Shown: piece after piece, positions 26,060 to 35,106 of the stretch
How positions within the stretch are numbered: the stretch's first letter is position 1
How the letters are laid out: every line of letters begins with the position of its first letter
Assembly (NCBI GenBank): GCA_035499355.1
Contig: DATJYZ010000010.1
Location: forward strand, 1 to 36,714
Direction of reading: 5' to 3'
Source: JAEUPI01 sp035499355
GTDB taxonomy: Bacteria > Pseudomonadota > Gammaproteobacteria > Burkholderiales > Burkholderiaceae_C
DNA length: 36,714 nucleotides
The notes under the pieces: generated by a model
What the model saw: only the letters and a program-made list of their open reading frames with translations
Told to the model about the DNA's origin: nothing
The model's database searches: none
Translations under genes and position numbers: made by a program

Positions 26060-26866
26060 ATGGCGCGCTTGAGCCAGCAGGAGATCGCGCACTACCAGTC
26101 GGAAGGCTGGGTGGTGCCCCGCCACGCGCTCGCCCCGGCGCGCGTGGACGGGTTGCGCGACGCGCTCGAGCAACTGCTGCGCGACAACCCCGGTGTGCGA
26201 CCCGAGAAGCTGGTGTCGGCGCACATCGAAGGCGACAACGGCGAGGGCGTGCGCGGCAGCCGGCGCTTTCTCGAACTGGCGCGCGACCCCGAGATCGTCG
26301 ACCTGGTGTCGGGCGTGATCGGCGACGACGTCATCCTGTGGGGCTGCCACGTGTTCTGCAAGCCGGCGCACGAGGGCTACGAGACACCCTGGCATCAGGA
26401 CGGCCACTATTGGCCGATCCGCCCGCTGGCCACCTGCACGGCGTGGGTCGCGCTCGAGCCGTCCACCATCGACAACGGCTGCCTGCGGGTGGTCCCGCGC
26501 TCGCACCGCGCACGCACGCTGCACGAGCACCTGCACGAGGATCGCACCGACCTCACGCTGAATCAACGGATGGCCGACGGCACGTTCGACGAGGCCGAGG
26601 CGGTCGACATCGAGCTGCAAGCGGGCCAGATGTCGCTGCACGACGTCTACATGATCCACGGCGCGCGGCCCAACACGTCGACGCGGCGCCGCACCGGCGT
26701 GGCACTGCGCTACATGCCGGCCACGTCGGTGTTCGACCGCACGCTGCGGCCGGTCGACGGCAAGTCGGGTGTCGCCGTCAACTTCGCGCAGCGGCCGTTG
26801 TGGCTGCTCAAGGGCGTCGACCGCAGCGGCCGCAACGATTTCGAGATCGGACACCGGGCACGCTGA
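26060..26866 (+). CDS. Phytanoyl-CoA dioxygenase (PhyH) family oxygenase
   Basis: 268 residues. The iron-binding HxD is in WHQDGHYWP, followed by TAWVALEPSTIDNGCLRVVPRSH, a hallmark of the PhyH family. The distal His lies in MIHGARPNTS and the 2-oxoglutarate Arg in RRTGVALRY. Members use Fe(II) and 2-oxoglutarate to hydroxylate small molecules; the substrate is not evident. GAGG lies five bases before ATG 26060. A Gfo/Idh/MocA oxidoreductase follows in the same direction after 47 bases, so the two may be co-transcribed. Confidence 0.93.
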   Translation: MARLSQQEIAHYQSEGWVVPRHALAPARVDGLRDALEQLLRDNPGVRPEKLVSAHIEGDNGEGVRGSRRFLELARDPEIVDLVSGVIGDDVILWGCHVFCKPAHEGYETPWHQDGHYWPIRPLATCTAWVALEPSTIDNGCLRVVPRSHRARTLHEHLHEDRTDLTLNQRMADGTFDEAEAVDIELQAGQMSLHDVYMIHGARPNTSTRRRTGVALRYMPATSVFDRTLRPVDGKSGVAVNFAQRPLWLLKGVDRSGRNDFEIGHRAR

Positions 26867-26913
26867 CGTGCGCGGCGCGTGGCCGGGGCGGACCGTCGGG
26901 CAGAATGTCCGCG

Positions 26914-27966
26914 ATGAGCACGTCCCCTCACCCACCGCTTCGCATCGGCATCCTCGGCTGCGCCAGCATCGCGCGCCAGTTCGCACGCGACGTCGCGCCG
27001 AGCACGCTGGCGCGCATCGACGCGGTGGCCAGCCGCGACCTGGCGAAGGCGCAGGCCTTCGCGGCGAACTTCGGCATCGCGCGTGCGCACGCCGGCTACG
27101 AGGCCCTGCTCGACGACGATGGGCTCGACGCGATCTACGTGCCGCTGCCCAACAGCCTGCACGCGCAGTGGGTGATTCGCGCCGCGCAACGCGGCCGGCA
27201 CGTGCTGTGCGAGAAACCGCTGGCGATGAGCCTCGCCGAGGCGCGCGCGATGTTCGACGCCGCGCACCAGCGCGGCGTGATGCTGCTCGAAGCCTACCCG
27301 TGGTGGTTCCAGCCGCAGACGGCGGCGCTGGTAGGTTTGCTGGCCGGCGGCGCCATCGGCGCCGTGCGCTCGGTGCAGGCCAGCTTCGGCTTCACGCTGC
27401 ACGACCCTGCCGGCAGCAACATCCGCTCGCTGCCCGGCATGGGCGGCGGCGCGCTGATGGACGCCGGCTGCTACTGCCTGAGCCTGATCCGCCTGGCGAT
27501 CCCCGGCACGCCGCAGCGCGTGCAGGCCAGTGCGCGCATCGGCCCCACCGGCGTCGACATCGAGACCGATGCCACGCTGCACTACGCCGACGGCGCGTTG
27601 GCGCAGCTGTCGTGCCGCATGGATGCGGCTTTGCACCGGCACGCGACCATCGTCGGCAGCGACGGCGTGATCACCACCGAGTTCCTCAACCACACCGCCG
27701 CGCCGGGCACCGCGCACCCGTGGGGCTATCAGCCGAGCCAGCTGCGCGTGCGCCGCGGCAGCGGCAACGGTCGGTTCGAGACGATCGCCAGTCCGGTGGG
27801 CAGCGGCTTCCGGTTCGCCGCCGAGGCCTTCGCCCGCGTGGTGGCCACGCGTGACGTTGCCGCCATCGAGCGCACCGCGCAGGCCAGCCTGGACATCGCG
27901 GCAATACTCGACGCCATCGGCGCCAGCGCGCGCTCGGGCGCGGCCGCCGAGGTGCCCGGCGCCTGA
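26914..27966 (+). CDS. Gfo/Idh/MocA family NAD(P)-dependent oxidoreductase
   Basis: 350 residues. The Rossmann domain opens with LRIGILGCASIARQFARDV, followed by DAIYVPLPNSLHAQWV and the family hallmark CEKPLAMS (EKP). The C-terminal substrate domain contains GALMDAGCYCLSLIRLA, matching the DxGcY(C/H) motif of dehydrogenases acting on sugars, inositols and related compounds. ATG 26905 in the same frame is an alternative start. Paired with the PhyH gene upstream; it ends 15 bases from the convergent sorB-like gene. Confidence 0.92.
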   Translation: MSTSPHPPLRIGILGCASIARQFARDVAPSTLARIDAVASRDLAKAQAFAANFGIARAHAGYEALLDDDGLDAIYVPLPNSLHAQWVIRAAQRGRHVLCEKPLAMSLAEARAMFDAAHQRGVMLLEAYPWWFQPQTAALVGLLAGGAIGAVRSVQASFGFTLHDPAGSNIRSLPGMGGGALMDAGCYCLSLIRLAIPGTPQRVQASARIGPTGVDIETDATLHYADGALAQLSCRMDAALHRHATIVGSDGVITTEFLNHTAAPGTAHPWGYQPSQLRVRRGSGNGRFETIASPVGSGFRFAAEAFARVVATRDVAAIERTAQASLDIAAILDAIGASARSGAAAEVPGA

Positions 27967-27981
27967 GACGCAGCGCCCCGG

Positions 27982-28260
27982 CTACGGCACGCCGTATTGC
28001 TCGGTGAGGTAGGTTGCCAACGCGTCGACGTCGTCCTTGGCCAGTGGCGCACCGAAGGCGTTGATCATCTTGTTGATCGACGCGGTCCAGCCGGCCTTGG
28101 TCATGAAGCGCGAGTTCATCGCGATGTAGTCGACGCTGTGGCAGGCCACGCAGACCGCGGCCTTCTCCTTGCCGGGACCGTCCTTGAGCTGCACCTTCGC
28201 CTCCTGCGCCAGGGCGCCGGTGGCGAGCGTCATCAGCAGGGCTGCCATCAGTGTTCGCAT
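27982..28260 (-). CDS. sorB: SorB-like monohaem cytochrome c subunit of sulfite dehydrogenase
   Basis: 92 residues: a signal peptide (cleaved near GALAQ, residue 19), one haem c site CVACH (Cys37/Cys40/His41) and candidate distal Met53 in RFMTKAGWT. The small size and its position directly after the molybdenum subunit (14 bases downstream) match SorB, the electron acceptor of SorA that passes electrons to the respiratory chain. It acts in the periplasm. The symbol depends on the sorA context. Confidence 0.85.
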   Translation of the reverse strand: MRTLMAALLMTLATGALAQEAKVQLKDGPGKEKAAVCVACHSVDYIAMNSRFMTKAGWTASINKMINAFGAPLAKDDVDALATYLTEQYGVP

Positions 28261-28273
28261 GGCACCTTCCCTT

Positions 28274-29530
28274 TCAAACGACTTGCACGAACAGCCGCTG
28301 GATCACGTTGTGGTGATAGCCGGCGGGGTTGTGGCTGAGGGTGTCGGTCTGCGTCTGGCCCGAGCGACTGGTGGCGCGCGCCATCACCACCATGGCGCCG
28401 GTCGCGCGGGTCGGCACCGCATGCTCGAACTCCCGGAACGAGAAGCGGCCGAGATCGCGGCCGAGGGTGGCTCGCTGCCAGCTGTCGCCGCCGTCGGACG
28501 ACACCTCGACGCGATCGATGCCCGAGCCACCATCCCACGCCAAGCCCTTGACCACCAGCGGCTTGCCATGCGGCACCTGCTGTCCGAATGCGACCGACGT
28601 GATGAGCGAATTGGTGACCATCGTGGTGATCGGCTCGGTGGTCTCCGCTTGCTGGCTCTTGAACGCGTAGCCCGGGTAGCGGCCGCGCGGCAGGCGGTAG
28701 GCGGTCTTCATCCAGAAGTTGGATTCCGGCGTCGAGACTGCATCGATGCTGACCACCGCCTTCACCCAGTAGGTGCCGGTCCACCCCGGCACCACCAGCC
28801 GCGCCGGAAAGCCGTTCAACGGTGGCAGCGGCCGGCCGTTCATCTCGAAGGCGATCAACGTGTTCTCGTCGAGCGCGACCTCGACTGGCAGCGACTTGAC
28901 GAAGTCGGGCGTCTTTTCCAGCGGCGCGGTGTCGGCGCCGTTGAACGCGATTTCCACCGCACCGGGCTTGAGGCCGGATCGGTTCAGCAGATCCTTCAGT
29001 CGCACACCACGCCAAACGGCGTTGCCCATCGCGCCGACGCCCCACTCCACGCCGGCCACGTGAGGCACGAACAGCCCCCGGCGGTTGCCCGAACACTGGC
29101 ACACCGCGGTGATCTCGACCTGGGCGAAGTCCTTGCGCAGATCGTCGAGCGTGTAGCTGCGTGGCGTCTGCAGCGAGTCGCCACCGAGCACGAGTCGCCA
29201 GTCCTTGGCGCCGACCATCGGGATTCCCGCGAGGTGCCAGCGCACGAAGAACGCATCGTTCGGCGTGATGGCGCTGCGGAAGTATTCGATCGGCGTCTCG
29301 AAGTTGGGCGGCCGGTACGTCTTCTTGATCAGCGGCCGCTTGCCCGGCAGGCGCTCCAGCTGTTGCTCCGACAATGCGCCGTCGGGGATCTCCGCGAATC
29401 CGAGCGCGCCGGTGCTGCCCAGCGGCGCGCCGAGCGCCGGGTGGCTGGCCAGTGCGGCCAGGGTGCCCGCCCCTGCAGCGCCCGCCAGCAGACGGCGTCG
29501 TTGCGCCGAGCGTTCGTCGACTCCGTTCAT
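28274..29530 (-). CDS. sorA: SorA-like periplasmic sulfite:cytochrome c oxidoreductase, molybdenum subunit
   Basis: 418 residues from ATG 29530 (GGAGG six bases upstream). A twin-arginine signal (QRRRLLAGAAGAG) implies export already folded with cofactor. The molybdopterin domain contains ITAVCQCSGNRRG, where Cys146 is the expected Mo ligand, plus MGNAVWRGVRLKDLL. The dimerisation domain begins near GLAWDGGSGIDRVEVSSDGG. It oxidises sulfite to sulfate with transfer of electrons to the adjacent cytochrome. The adjacent cytochrome gene makes SorA more likely than the related YedY/MsrP reductase. Confidence 0.9.
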   Translation of the reverse strand: MNGVDERSAQRRRLLAGAAGAGTLAALASHPALGAPLGSTGALGFAEIPDGALSEQQLERLPGKRPLIKKTYRPPNFETPIEYFRSAITPNDAFFVRWHLAGIPMVGAKDWRLVLGGDSLQTPRSYTLDDLRKDFAQVEITAVCQCSGNRRGLFVPHVAGVEWGVGAMGNAVWRGVRLKDLLNRSGLKPGAVEIAFNGADTAPLEKTPDFVKSLPVEVALDENTLIAFEMNGRPLPPLNGFPARLVVPGWTGTYWVKAVVSIDAVSTPESNFWMKTAYRLPRGRYPGYAFKSQQAETTEPITTMVTNSLITSVAFGQQVPHGKPLVVKGLAWDGGSGIDRVEVSSDGGDSWQRATLGRDLGRFSFREFEHAVPTRATGAMVVMARATSRSGQTQTDTLSHNPAGYHHNVIQRLFVQVV

Positions 29531-29609
29531 CGCAGTCCTCCAGGTTTCCAACGGCGCGTGACAGGCGTCGAAGGGGTGACGGCCAGTATGCGCCTGGCGC
29601 GGCGCGCGC

Positions 29610-30584
29610 TCAGCAGCCGGCCACGCAGCGGCCGCCGCCGTCGAACTCCATCGTCTTGCCGCTCAGCGGCACCCGGGCCGGCACCTTGACCGCCTTGATG
29701 AACTGGTCGGTGCGGCTGCCGGCCACCACCTTGCCGCCACTGGTGGCCACCTCGTTGGCATGCGACATGATGACCTCGGTGGGCTTGACCATCTCGTCGA
29801 TCACGTAGGCCGCTTCGGCCGGCCCGGTGGTGAACACGTCGCCGATGTTGATGACCGCGAAGTTCGCCTTGTAGTAGCGCCGCACCACGAGATCCTGCTC
29901 GGCCGTGAGGCCGGTGTCGCCGGACAGGTAGGCGACCAGCCCGTTGCTGAACTTGACGACATAGCCGTTGGGCGGGCCGACGTAGGCGGTGAGCCCGTTC
30001 TTCGCCAACGCGTCGCCGAGTTCCTTGTCGAGGAACTCGGGCGCCAAGCCGTTGGTGTGCACCGCCGGTACGGTGGCGATGCTGACGCCGCCCACCTTCT
30101 GCAGCGAGCCGAAGCGGTTGATCACCACCTGCCGCGGGTCGCCGCCGGCGGCTGCCACCACGGTCGCGAAGTAGCTGTTCAGCTCGGCACCGACCACGAG
30201 CTTGGCCTTCTTGGCGACCGCGATCTTCACCGTGTTGGAGTACGGCGTGTCTCGCACCGTGAACTGCGGGCTGGCGCAGGTGCCCGCGTTGGCCTCGGGC
30301 TGATGCGCCGGCCCGAGGTGATCGCCGTGCACGTGCGTCAGCAGCACGGCATCGATCCTGCCCAGCCGCGGATCGTCGGCACCGCGCACCGTGAAGCCGG
30401 CGTCGTACAGGATGCGCGTGCCGTCCGGGTCCTCGAACACGATGGCGCGGTCGCGCGCACAGAACTCGCCGTCGTGGCTGCCCAGCGGCGTGACCTTCAC
30501 GCGCGCAGTGGTGGTGGGTTGCGGCGACGTGGCGCACGCGGCCAGCAACAGCGCCGCTGCGAACACGGATAGGGCCTTGGTCAT
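29610..30584 (-). CDS. Exported metallo-beta-lactamase-fold hydrolase, lipoprotein
   Basis: 324 residues from ATG 30584 (AAGGAG six bases upstream). Lipobox LLAAC (Cys17) marks a lipoprotein. The metallo-hydrolase motif HVHGDHLG supplies zinc ligands; further conserved points are PAVHTNG, LSGDTGLT and SHANE. It resembles the UlaG/L-ascorbate-lactonase-like subgroup in sequence style rather than true beta-lactamases. The C-terminus holds FDGGGRCVAGC, a small Cys-rich end. Substrate unknown. It lies 79 bases upstream of sorA in the same direction; shared transcription is possible. Confidence 0.85.
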   Translation of the reverse strand: MTKALSVFAAALLLAACATSPQPTTTARVKVTPLGSHDGEFCARDRAIVFEDPDGTRILYDAGFTVRGADDPRLGRIDAVLLTHVHGDHLGPAHQPEANAGTCASPQFTVRDTPYSNTVKIAVAKKAKLVVGAELNSYFATVVAAAGGDPRQVVINRFGSLQKVGGVSIATVPAVHTNGLAPEFLDKELGDALAKNGLTAYVGPPNGYVVKFSNGLVAYLSGDTGLTAEQDLVVRRYYKANFAVINIGDVFTTGPAEAAYVIDEMVKPTEVIMSHANEVATSGGKVVAGSRTDQFIKAVKVPARVPLSGKTMEFDGGGRCVAGC

Positions 30585-30666
30585 CCTCGTCTCCTTCTTC
30601 CCCTGAGGGGCCGCTCGGCGGCCGCGGCGACGGGGGACGACGTCGACCGCTGCGGAATTCACGGTG

Positions 30667-32043
30667 TCAATCGGCGGGCAGCGCCAGCGCGGTCAGTGCG
30701 CGCACGTCGGCCAACATGGCGACGCGGCGGCACGCCGCGATCAGCTCGGCGCAGCGCGCCACGCCGAGGACCGGCTCGGCCTGCGCGGAGAATTTCGCCT
30801 GCAGTGCGTCGTCGCTCATCGGCCGCTGCAGCGAGCCGATCGCGTGCTCGACGAACACGTGCACGCGAGCGCCGTCGCGCAGCACGGCGGTGACGTCGGC
30901 CGACGCTTCGTCGATCGCATCGTCCACCATAGCGACGACCTTGCGCCGCAGGGCCACGACGTCGGGGCGGTTGACGACGGCGTCGTCGTACTCCGGCTCG
31001 CCGGCGCGGCCGAAGATCAGCCCGACGGCACAGCCGTGGTAGACGCTGAACTTGCCTTGCAGTCCATCGACGGGCTCCTTCTTGCCGGTGAGCTCGAGCA
31101 CCAGCGGATGCACCTTCAGTTCGATGCGCTCCACGTCGTCAGGCGCGACGCCGCGCTCGCGCAGCTGCACGCAGGCGTCGATGCTGGGGTGGATCACGAT
31201 GCCGCAGGCGAACGGCTTGTAGGTGTTGAACGAGATCTCGAAGCGCTGACCGAGCTCGTCGGTGGCCTCGTGCCACGCGGTCTTGTCCGACACCACCTGC
31301 GCGAAGCCGCGCGGTGCTTCGAGCGCGCGCGCACTGGCGGTGAAGCCGTGCTTCGCGAGCAGCGCACTCAGCAGGCCGGCGCGCGCCGCGGCGCCGGGAT
31401 GGAAGGGCTTGGTCATGGTGCCGAACTGCTCGCGCAGCCCCACCGGCTGCGACGCCGCGATGCCGAGCGCCATCGCCGTGCGCTGCTCGTCGAGCGCCAG
31501 CAGCCGCGCGCACGCGGCCGCAGCCCCGAGCATGCCGGTGGAGCCGGTGATGTGCCAGCCGCGGTCGTAGTGCTCGGGGTAGACCACGTTGCCCATTCGG
31601 CACGACACGTCGATGCCGAGCACCAGTGCATCGAGCAGCGCGCGACCGCCAGAGCCCAGATGCTCGGCCAACGCCAGCGCCGCCGAGGCCACCGGCCCCG
31701 CCGGATGGATGATGGTCTTCAGGTGCGTGTCGTCGAAGTCGAAGGTGTGCGAGCTGATGCCGTTGAGCAGCGCCGCGCCGGCCATGTCGACGCGCTCGCG
31801 CCGCCCCAGCACGCTGGCCTGCGGCGCCGGCTGCAACATCTGCACCGCGGCGAGCGCGGCGCGCACCGCATCGTGCGTGGCCGCGCCGACCGCGCAGCCC
31901 ACCCAATTGAGGAAGGTGCGCTGCGCCTCGCGCTCGACTGCGTCGCTCCAGCCCCGCGACCGATGCGTGGCGACGAAGCGTGCCAGCGTGCGCGTGATCG
32001 GTGGGGCATCGGGATCGGCGGCGACCTGCGTGTTGCGCGCCAT
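30667..32043 (-). CDS. MmgE/PrpD family protein
   Basis: 458 residues. Hallmarks of the 2-methylcitrate dehydratase/aconitate decarboxylase superfamily are present: an N-terminal helical domain (RTFLNWVGCAVGA, then NGISSHTFDFDDTH), HITGSTGMLGAAAACARLL, FHPGAAARAGLLSALLA and KPFACGIVIHP. The D-x-D-D and His/Lys positions are intact. Reactions in the family include dehydration and decarboxylation of tricarboxylic or dicarboxylic acids. It is the third gene of the GntR-Bug-MmgE/PrpD operon, so its substrate is probably the acid bound by the neighbouring binding protein. Confidence 0.92.
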   Translation of the reverse strand: MARNTQVAADPDAPPITRTLARFVATHRSRGWSDAVEREAQRTFLNWVGCAVGAATHDAVRAALAAVQMLQPAPQASVLGRRERVDMAGAALLNGISSHTFDFDDTHLKTIIHPAGPVASAALALAEHLGSGGRALLDALVLGIDVSCRMGNVVYPEHYDRGWHITGSTGMLGAAAACARLLALDEQRTAMALGIAASQPVGLREQFGTMTKPFHPGAAARAGLLSALLAKHGFTASARALEAPRGFAQVVSDKTAWHEATDELGQRFEISFNTYKPFACGIVIHPSIDACVQLRERGVAPDDVERIELKVHPLVLELTGKKEPVDGLQGKFSVYHGCAVGLIFGRAGEPEYDDAVVNRPDVVALRRKVVAMVDDAIDEASADVTAVLRDGARVHVFVEHAIGSLQRPMSDDALQAKFSAQAEPVLGVARCAELIAACRRVAMLADVRALTALALPAD

Positions 32044-32062
32044 GCTCAGCGTCCCTGCCCGC

Positions 32063-33037
32063 TCATTCTTCGACCTGGATCTTGCGATCCCTGGCAAGCA
32101 CGGTCCAGCGTTGCACCTCGGCCTGGATGTGGCGGCCGAACGCGTCGGCGCTCATCGGCATCGGGTCCACCGCTTCGGAGGCCAGCTTGTCCTTCATCTC
32201 CGGCGCCGAGATGGTCGCCACCAGCGTGTCGTTGAGCTGCTGGACGATCGGCGCCGGAATGCCCGCAGGCCCGACAACGCCGTACCACTGCACCGCGTCG
32301 AAACCCTTGAAGCCGGCCTCGATCAGCGTCGGCACGTCTTTCACGGTCGGCTGGCGCGCGTTGCCCGTGATCGCCAACGGCCTGACGCGGCCCGAGCGGA
32401 TGTGCGGCAACGCCGCGGCGAGCCCGGGAAACATCGCCTGCGTCTGGCCCCCGAGCAGGTCGTTGAACGCCGGCGCGATGCCGCGGTACGGCACGTGCAG
32501 CATGAACGTGCCCGATTGCTGCTTGAACAGCTCCATCACCAGCTGCGTCAGCGAGCCGTTGCCGGCCGAGCCGTAGCTCGCCTTGCCGGGGTACTTCTTC
32601 AGATAGTCGACGAAGCCCTGCAGGTCCTTCACCGGCAAGTCGGTATTGACCACCAGCACGTTGGGCGTGCCGCCGATCATGCCGATCGGCGTGAAGTCCC
32701 TGACCGGGTCGTACGGCAGCCTGCGCGTCGCCGGGCTGGTGCCGTGCGTGGCCACGTAGCCCTGCATCAGCGTGTAGCCGTCGGCGGCGGCTTTGGCGGC
32801 GGTCTGCGACGCGATCACGCCACCGCCGCCGCCGAGGTTGTCGACGATGAACGTCTGCCCGAGCGCCTTGCCCCAGCGCTCGCACACGGTGCGCCCGACG
32901 AAATCGCTGCCGCCGCCCGCGGCCACCGGCACGATGTAGCGGATGGGCTTGTTCGGGTAGGTCGCCTGCGCCAGAGCCGCGGTGGCCGCCAGCCACGACG
33001 CCGGGGCCATCGACAGCACGGCGCGCCGGGTCGTCAT
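32063..33037 (-). CDS. Bug-type (TTT family) periplasmic substrate-binding protein
   Basis: 324 residues. A signal peptide (ends near ATAALAQ, residue 24) precedes the typical start YPNKPIRYIVPVAAGGGSD. Further signatures are VDNLGGGGG, KAAADGYTL, YGSAGNGSLTQL, HVPYRGIAPAFNDLLGGQ and PLAITG. Bug proteins bind carboxylates or other small ligands, and many have no dedicated transporter genes next to them, as here. ATG 33037 overlaps the GntR stop (ATGA), showing translational coupling. Confidence 0.94.
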   Translation of the reverse strand: MTTRRAVLSMAPASWLAATAALAQATYPNKPIRYIVPVAAGGGSDFVGRTVCERWGKALGQTFIVDNLGGGGGVIASQTAAKAAADGYTLMQGYVATHGTSPATRRLPYDPVRDFTPIGMIGGTPNVLVVNTDLPVKDLQGFVDYLKKYPGKASYGSAGNGSLTQLVMELFKQQSGTFMLHVPYRGIAPAFNDLLGGQTQAMFPGLAAALPHIRSGRVRPLAITGNARQPTVKDVPTLIEAGFKGFDAVQWYGVVGPAGIPAPIVQQLNDTLVATISAPEMKDKLASEAVDPMPMSADAFGRHIQAEVQRWTVLARDRKIQVEE

Positions 33038-33747
33038 CGCGGGTCAACCGAGGCTGTGGGCTCGGCCGCCAGCAGGCGATCGTGCGAGGCGGTCACGTGC
33101 TCGGCCAGCAGCGTGCGCGCACGCGCCGGATCGCCCGAGGCGATGGCGGCGATGATCCGCTTGTGCTCGAGCATCGACGCCCGCATGCCGATGTCGCGCG
33201 ACAGGTTCTTCAGCCGCGACAGGTGCAGCTGCTGCACGATGGCGCGATAGCTGTGCGACAGCGCATCGTTGCCCGCGGCCTCGACGATCGACCAGTGGAA
33301 CGCCAGGTTCGCACCGTAGTAGGCCTGCACGTCGTGGCGCTGCGCGCCCGCCTTCATCTGCGCCTGCCGCTCGCTGAGCGATTTCAACAGCGCGCGGCGC
33401 CGGCGCTCGGGCAGCGCGGCCACGCGCGCGCCGGCGTGGCCGTCGAGCACGCTGCGCAGGTCGTAGAGGTCGGCCACCTCCTTCGGTGACAGCACGCGCA
33501 CGAACACCCCGGCGTGCTTGCGCGCCGCCACCAGCCCGCTGCTCGTCAGCTCGCGCAGCGCCTCGCGCACCGGCACCCGCGACACGCCGAGGCGCGCGGC
33601 CACGTCGGGCTCGTTGATGCGCTGGCCGGGGGCCAGCTCGCCGCGCGCGATCGCACGCAGCACGTCGTCGCGCACCAGCGAGGCCAGCGAGGTGTCGCGG
33701 ATGTCGGCCAGCAGATCGGCCGACGACAGGGGGAGCCAGGGCAGCAC
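33034..33747 (-). CDS. GntR family regulator with FCD ligand domain
   Basis: 237 residues from GTG 33747. The winged helix-turn-helix (about 20-85) contains PGQRINEPDVAARLGVSRVPVREALREL, a classic GntR motif. The C-terminal FCD domain (about 95-225) is all-helical, with LYDLRSVLDGHAGARVA and FHWSIVEAAGN carrying metal/carboxylate ligands. It leads its own operon with a binding protein and MmgE/PrpD enzyme, and a palindrome lies upstream, so autoregulation and control of the divergent acyl-CoA dehydrogenase operon are likely. Confidence 0.92.
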   Translation of the reverse strand: MLPWLPLSSADLLADIRDTSLASLVRDDVLRAIARGELAPGQRINEPDVAARLGVSRVPVREALRELTSSGLVAARKHAGVFVRVLSPKEVADLYDLRSVLDGHAGARVAALPERRRRALLKSLSERQAQMKAGAQRHDVQAYYGANLAFHWSIVEAAGNDALSHSYRAIVQQLHLSRLKNLSRDIGMRASMLEHKRIIAAIASGDPARARTLLAEHVTASHDRLLAAEPTASVDPR

Positions 33748-33763
33748 GCGGCGTCTCGTCTAA

Positions 33764-33771
33764 CGTATACG
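33764..33771. promoter_or_regulatory. Candidate GntR/FCD operator CGTATACG
   Basis: A perfect 8-bp palindrome within an AT-richer stretch (33761-33776) in the 122-base divergent gap between the gntR-type gene and the acyl-CoA dehydrogenase gene. Operators of FCD-type GntR regulators are often short palindromes of this GTATAC type (general knowledge). It lies 17 bases upstream of the regulator's start. Confidence 0.5.
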
Positions 33772-33869
33772 ATATCTTCGACGGCGTGCCGGTCCGGCGG
33801 CAGCACGGGATTACCCTCGGCGGCACGACGACGGCGCGAGAATGCGCGACGCGCAGCCGAGGAGACCCG

Positions 33870-35078
<1,209 letters not shown>

Positions 35079-35106
35079 GCGCACGAAGCGCACACAGGAG
35101 GTCATC

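Noticed and set aside
28274..29530. YedY/MsrP methionine sulfoxide reductase instead of SorA
   Set aside because: The larger size with a C-terminal dimerisation domain and the adjacent cytochrome c gene fit SorAB better.
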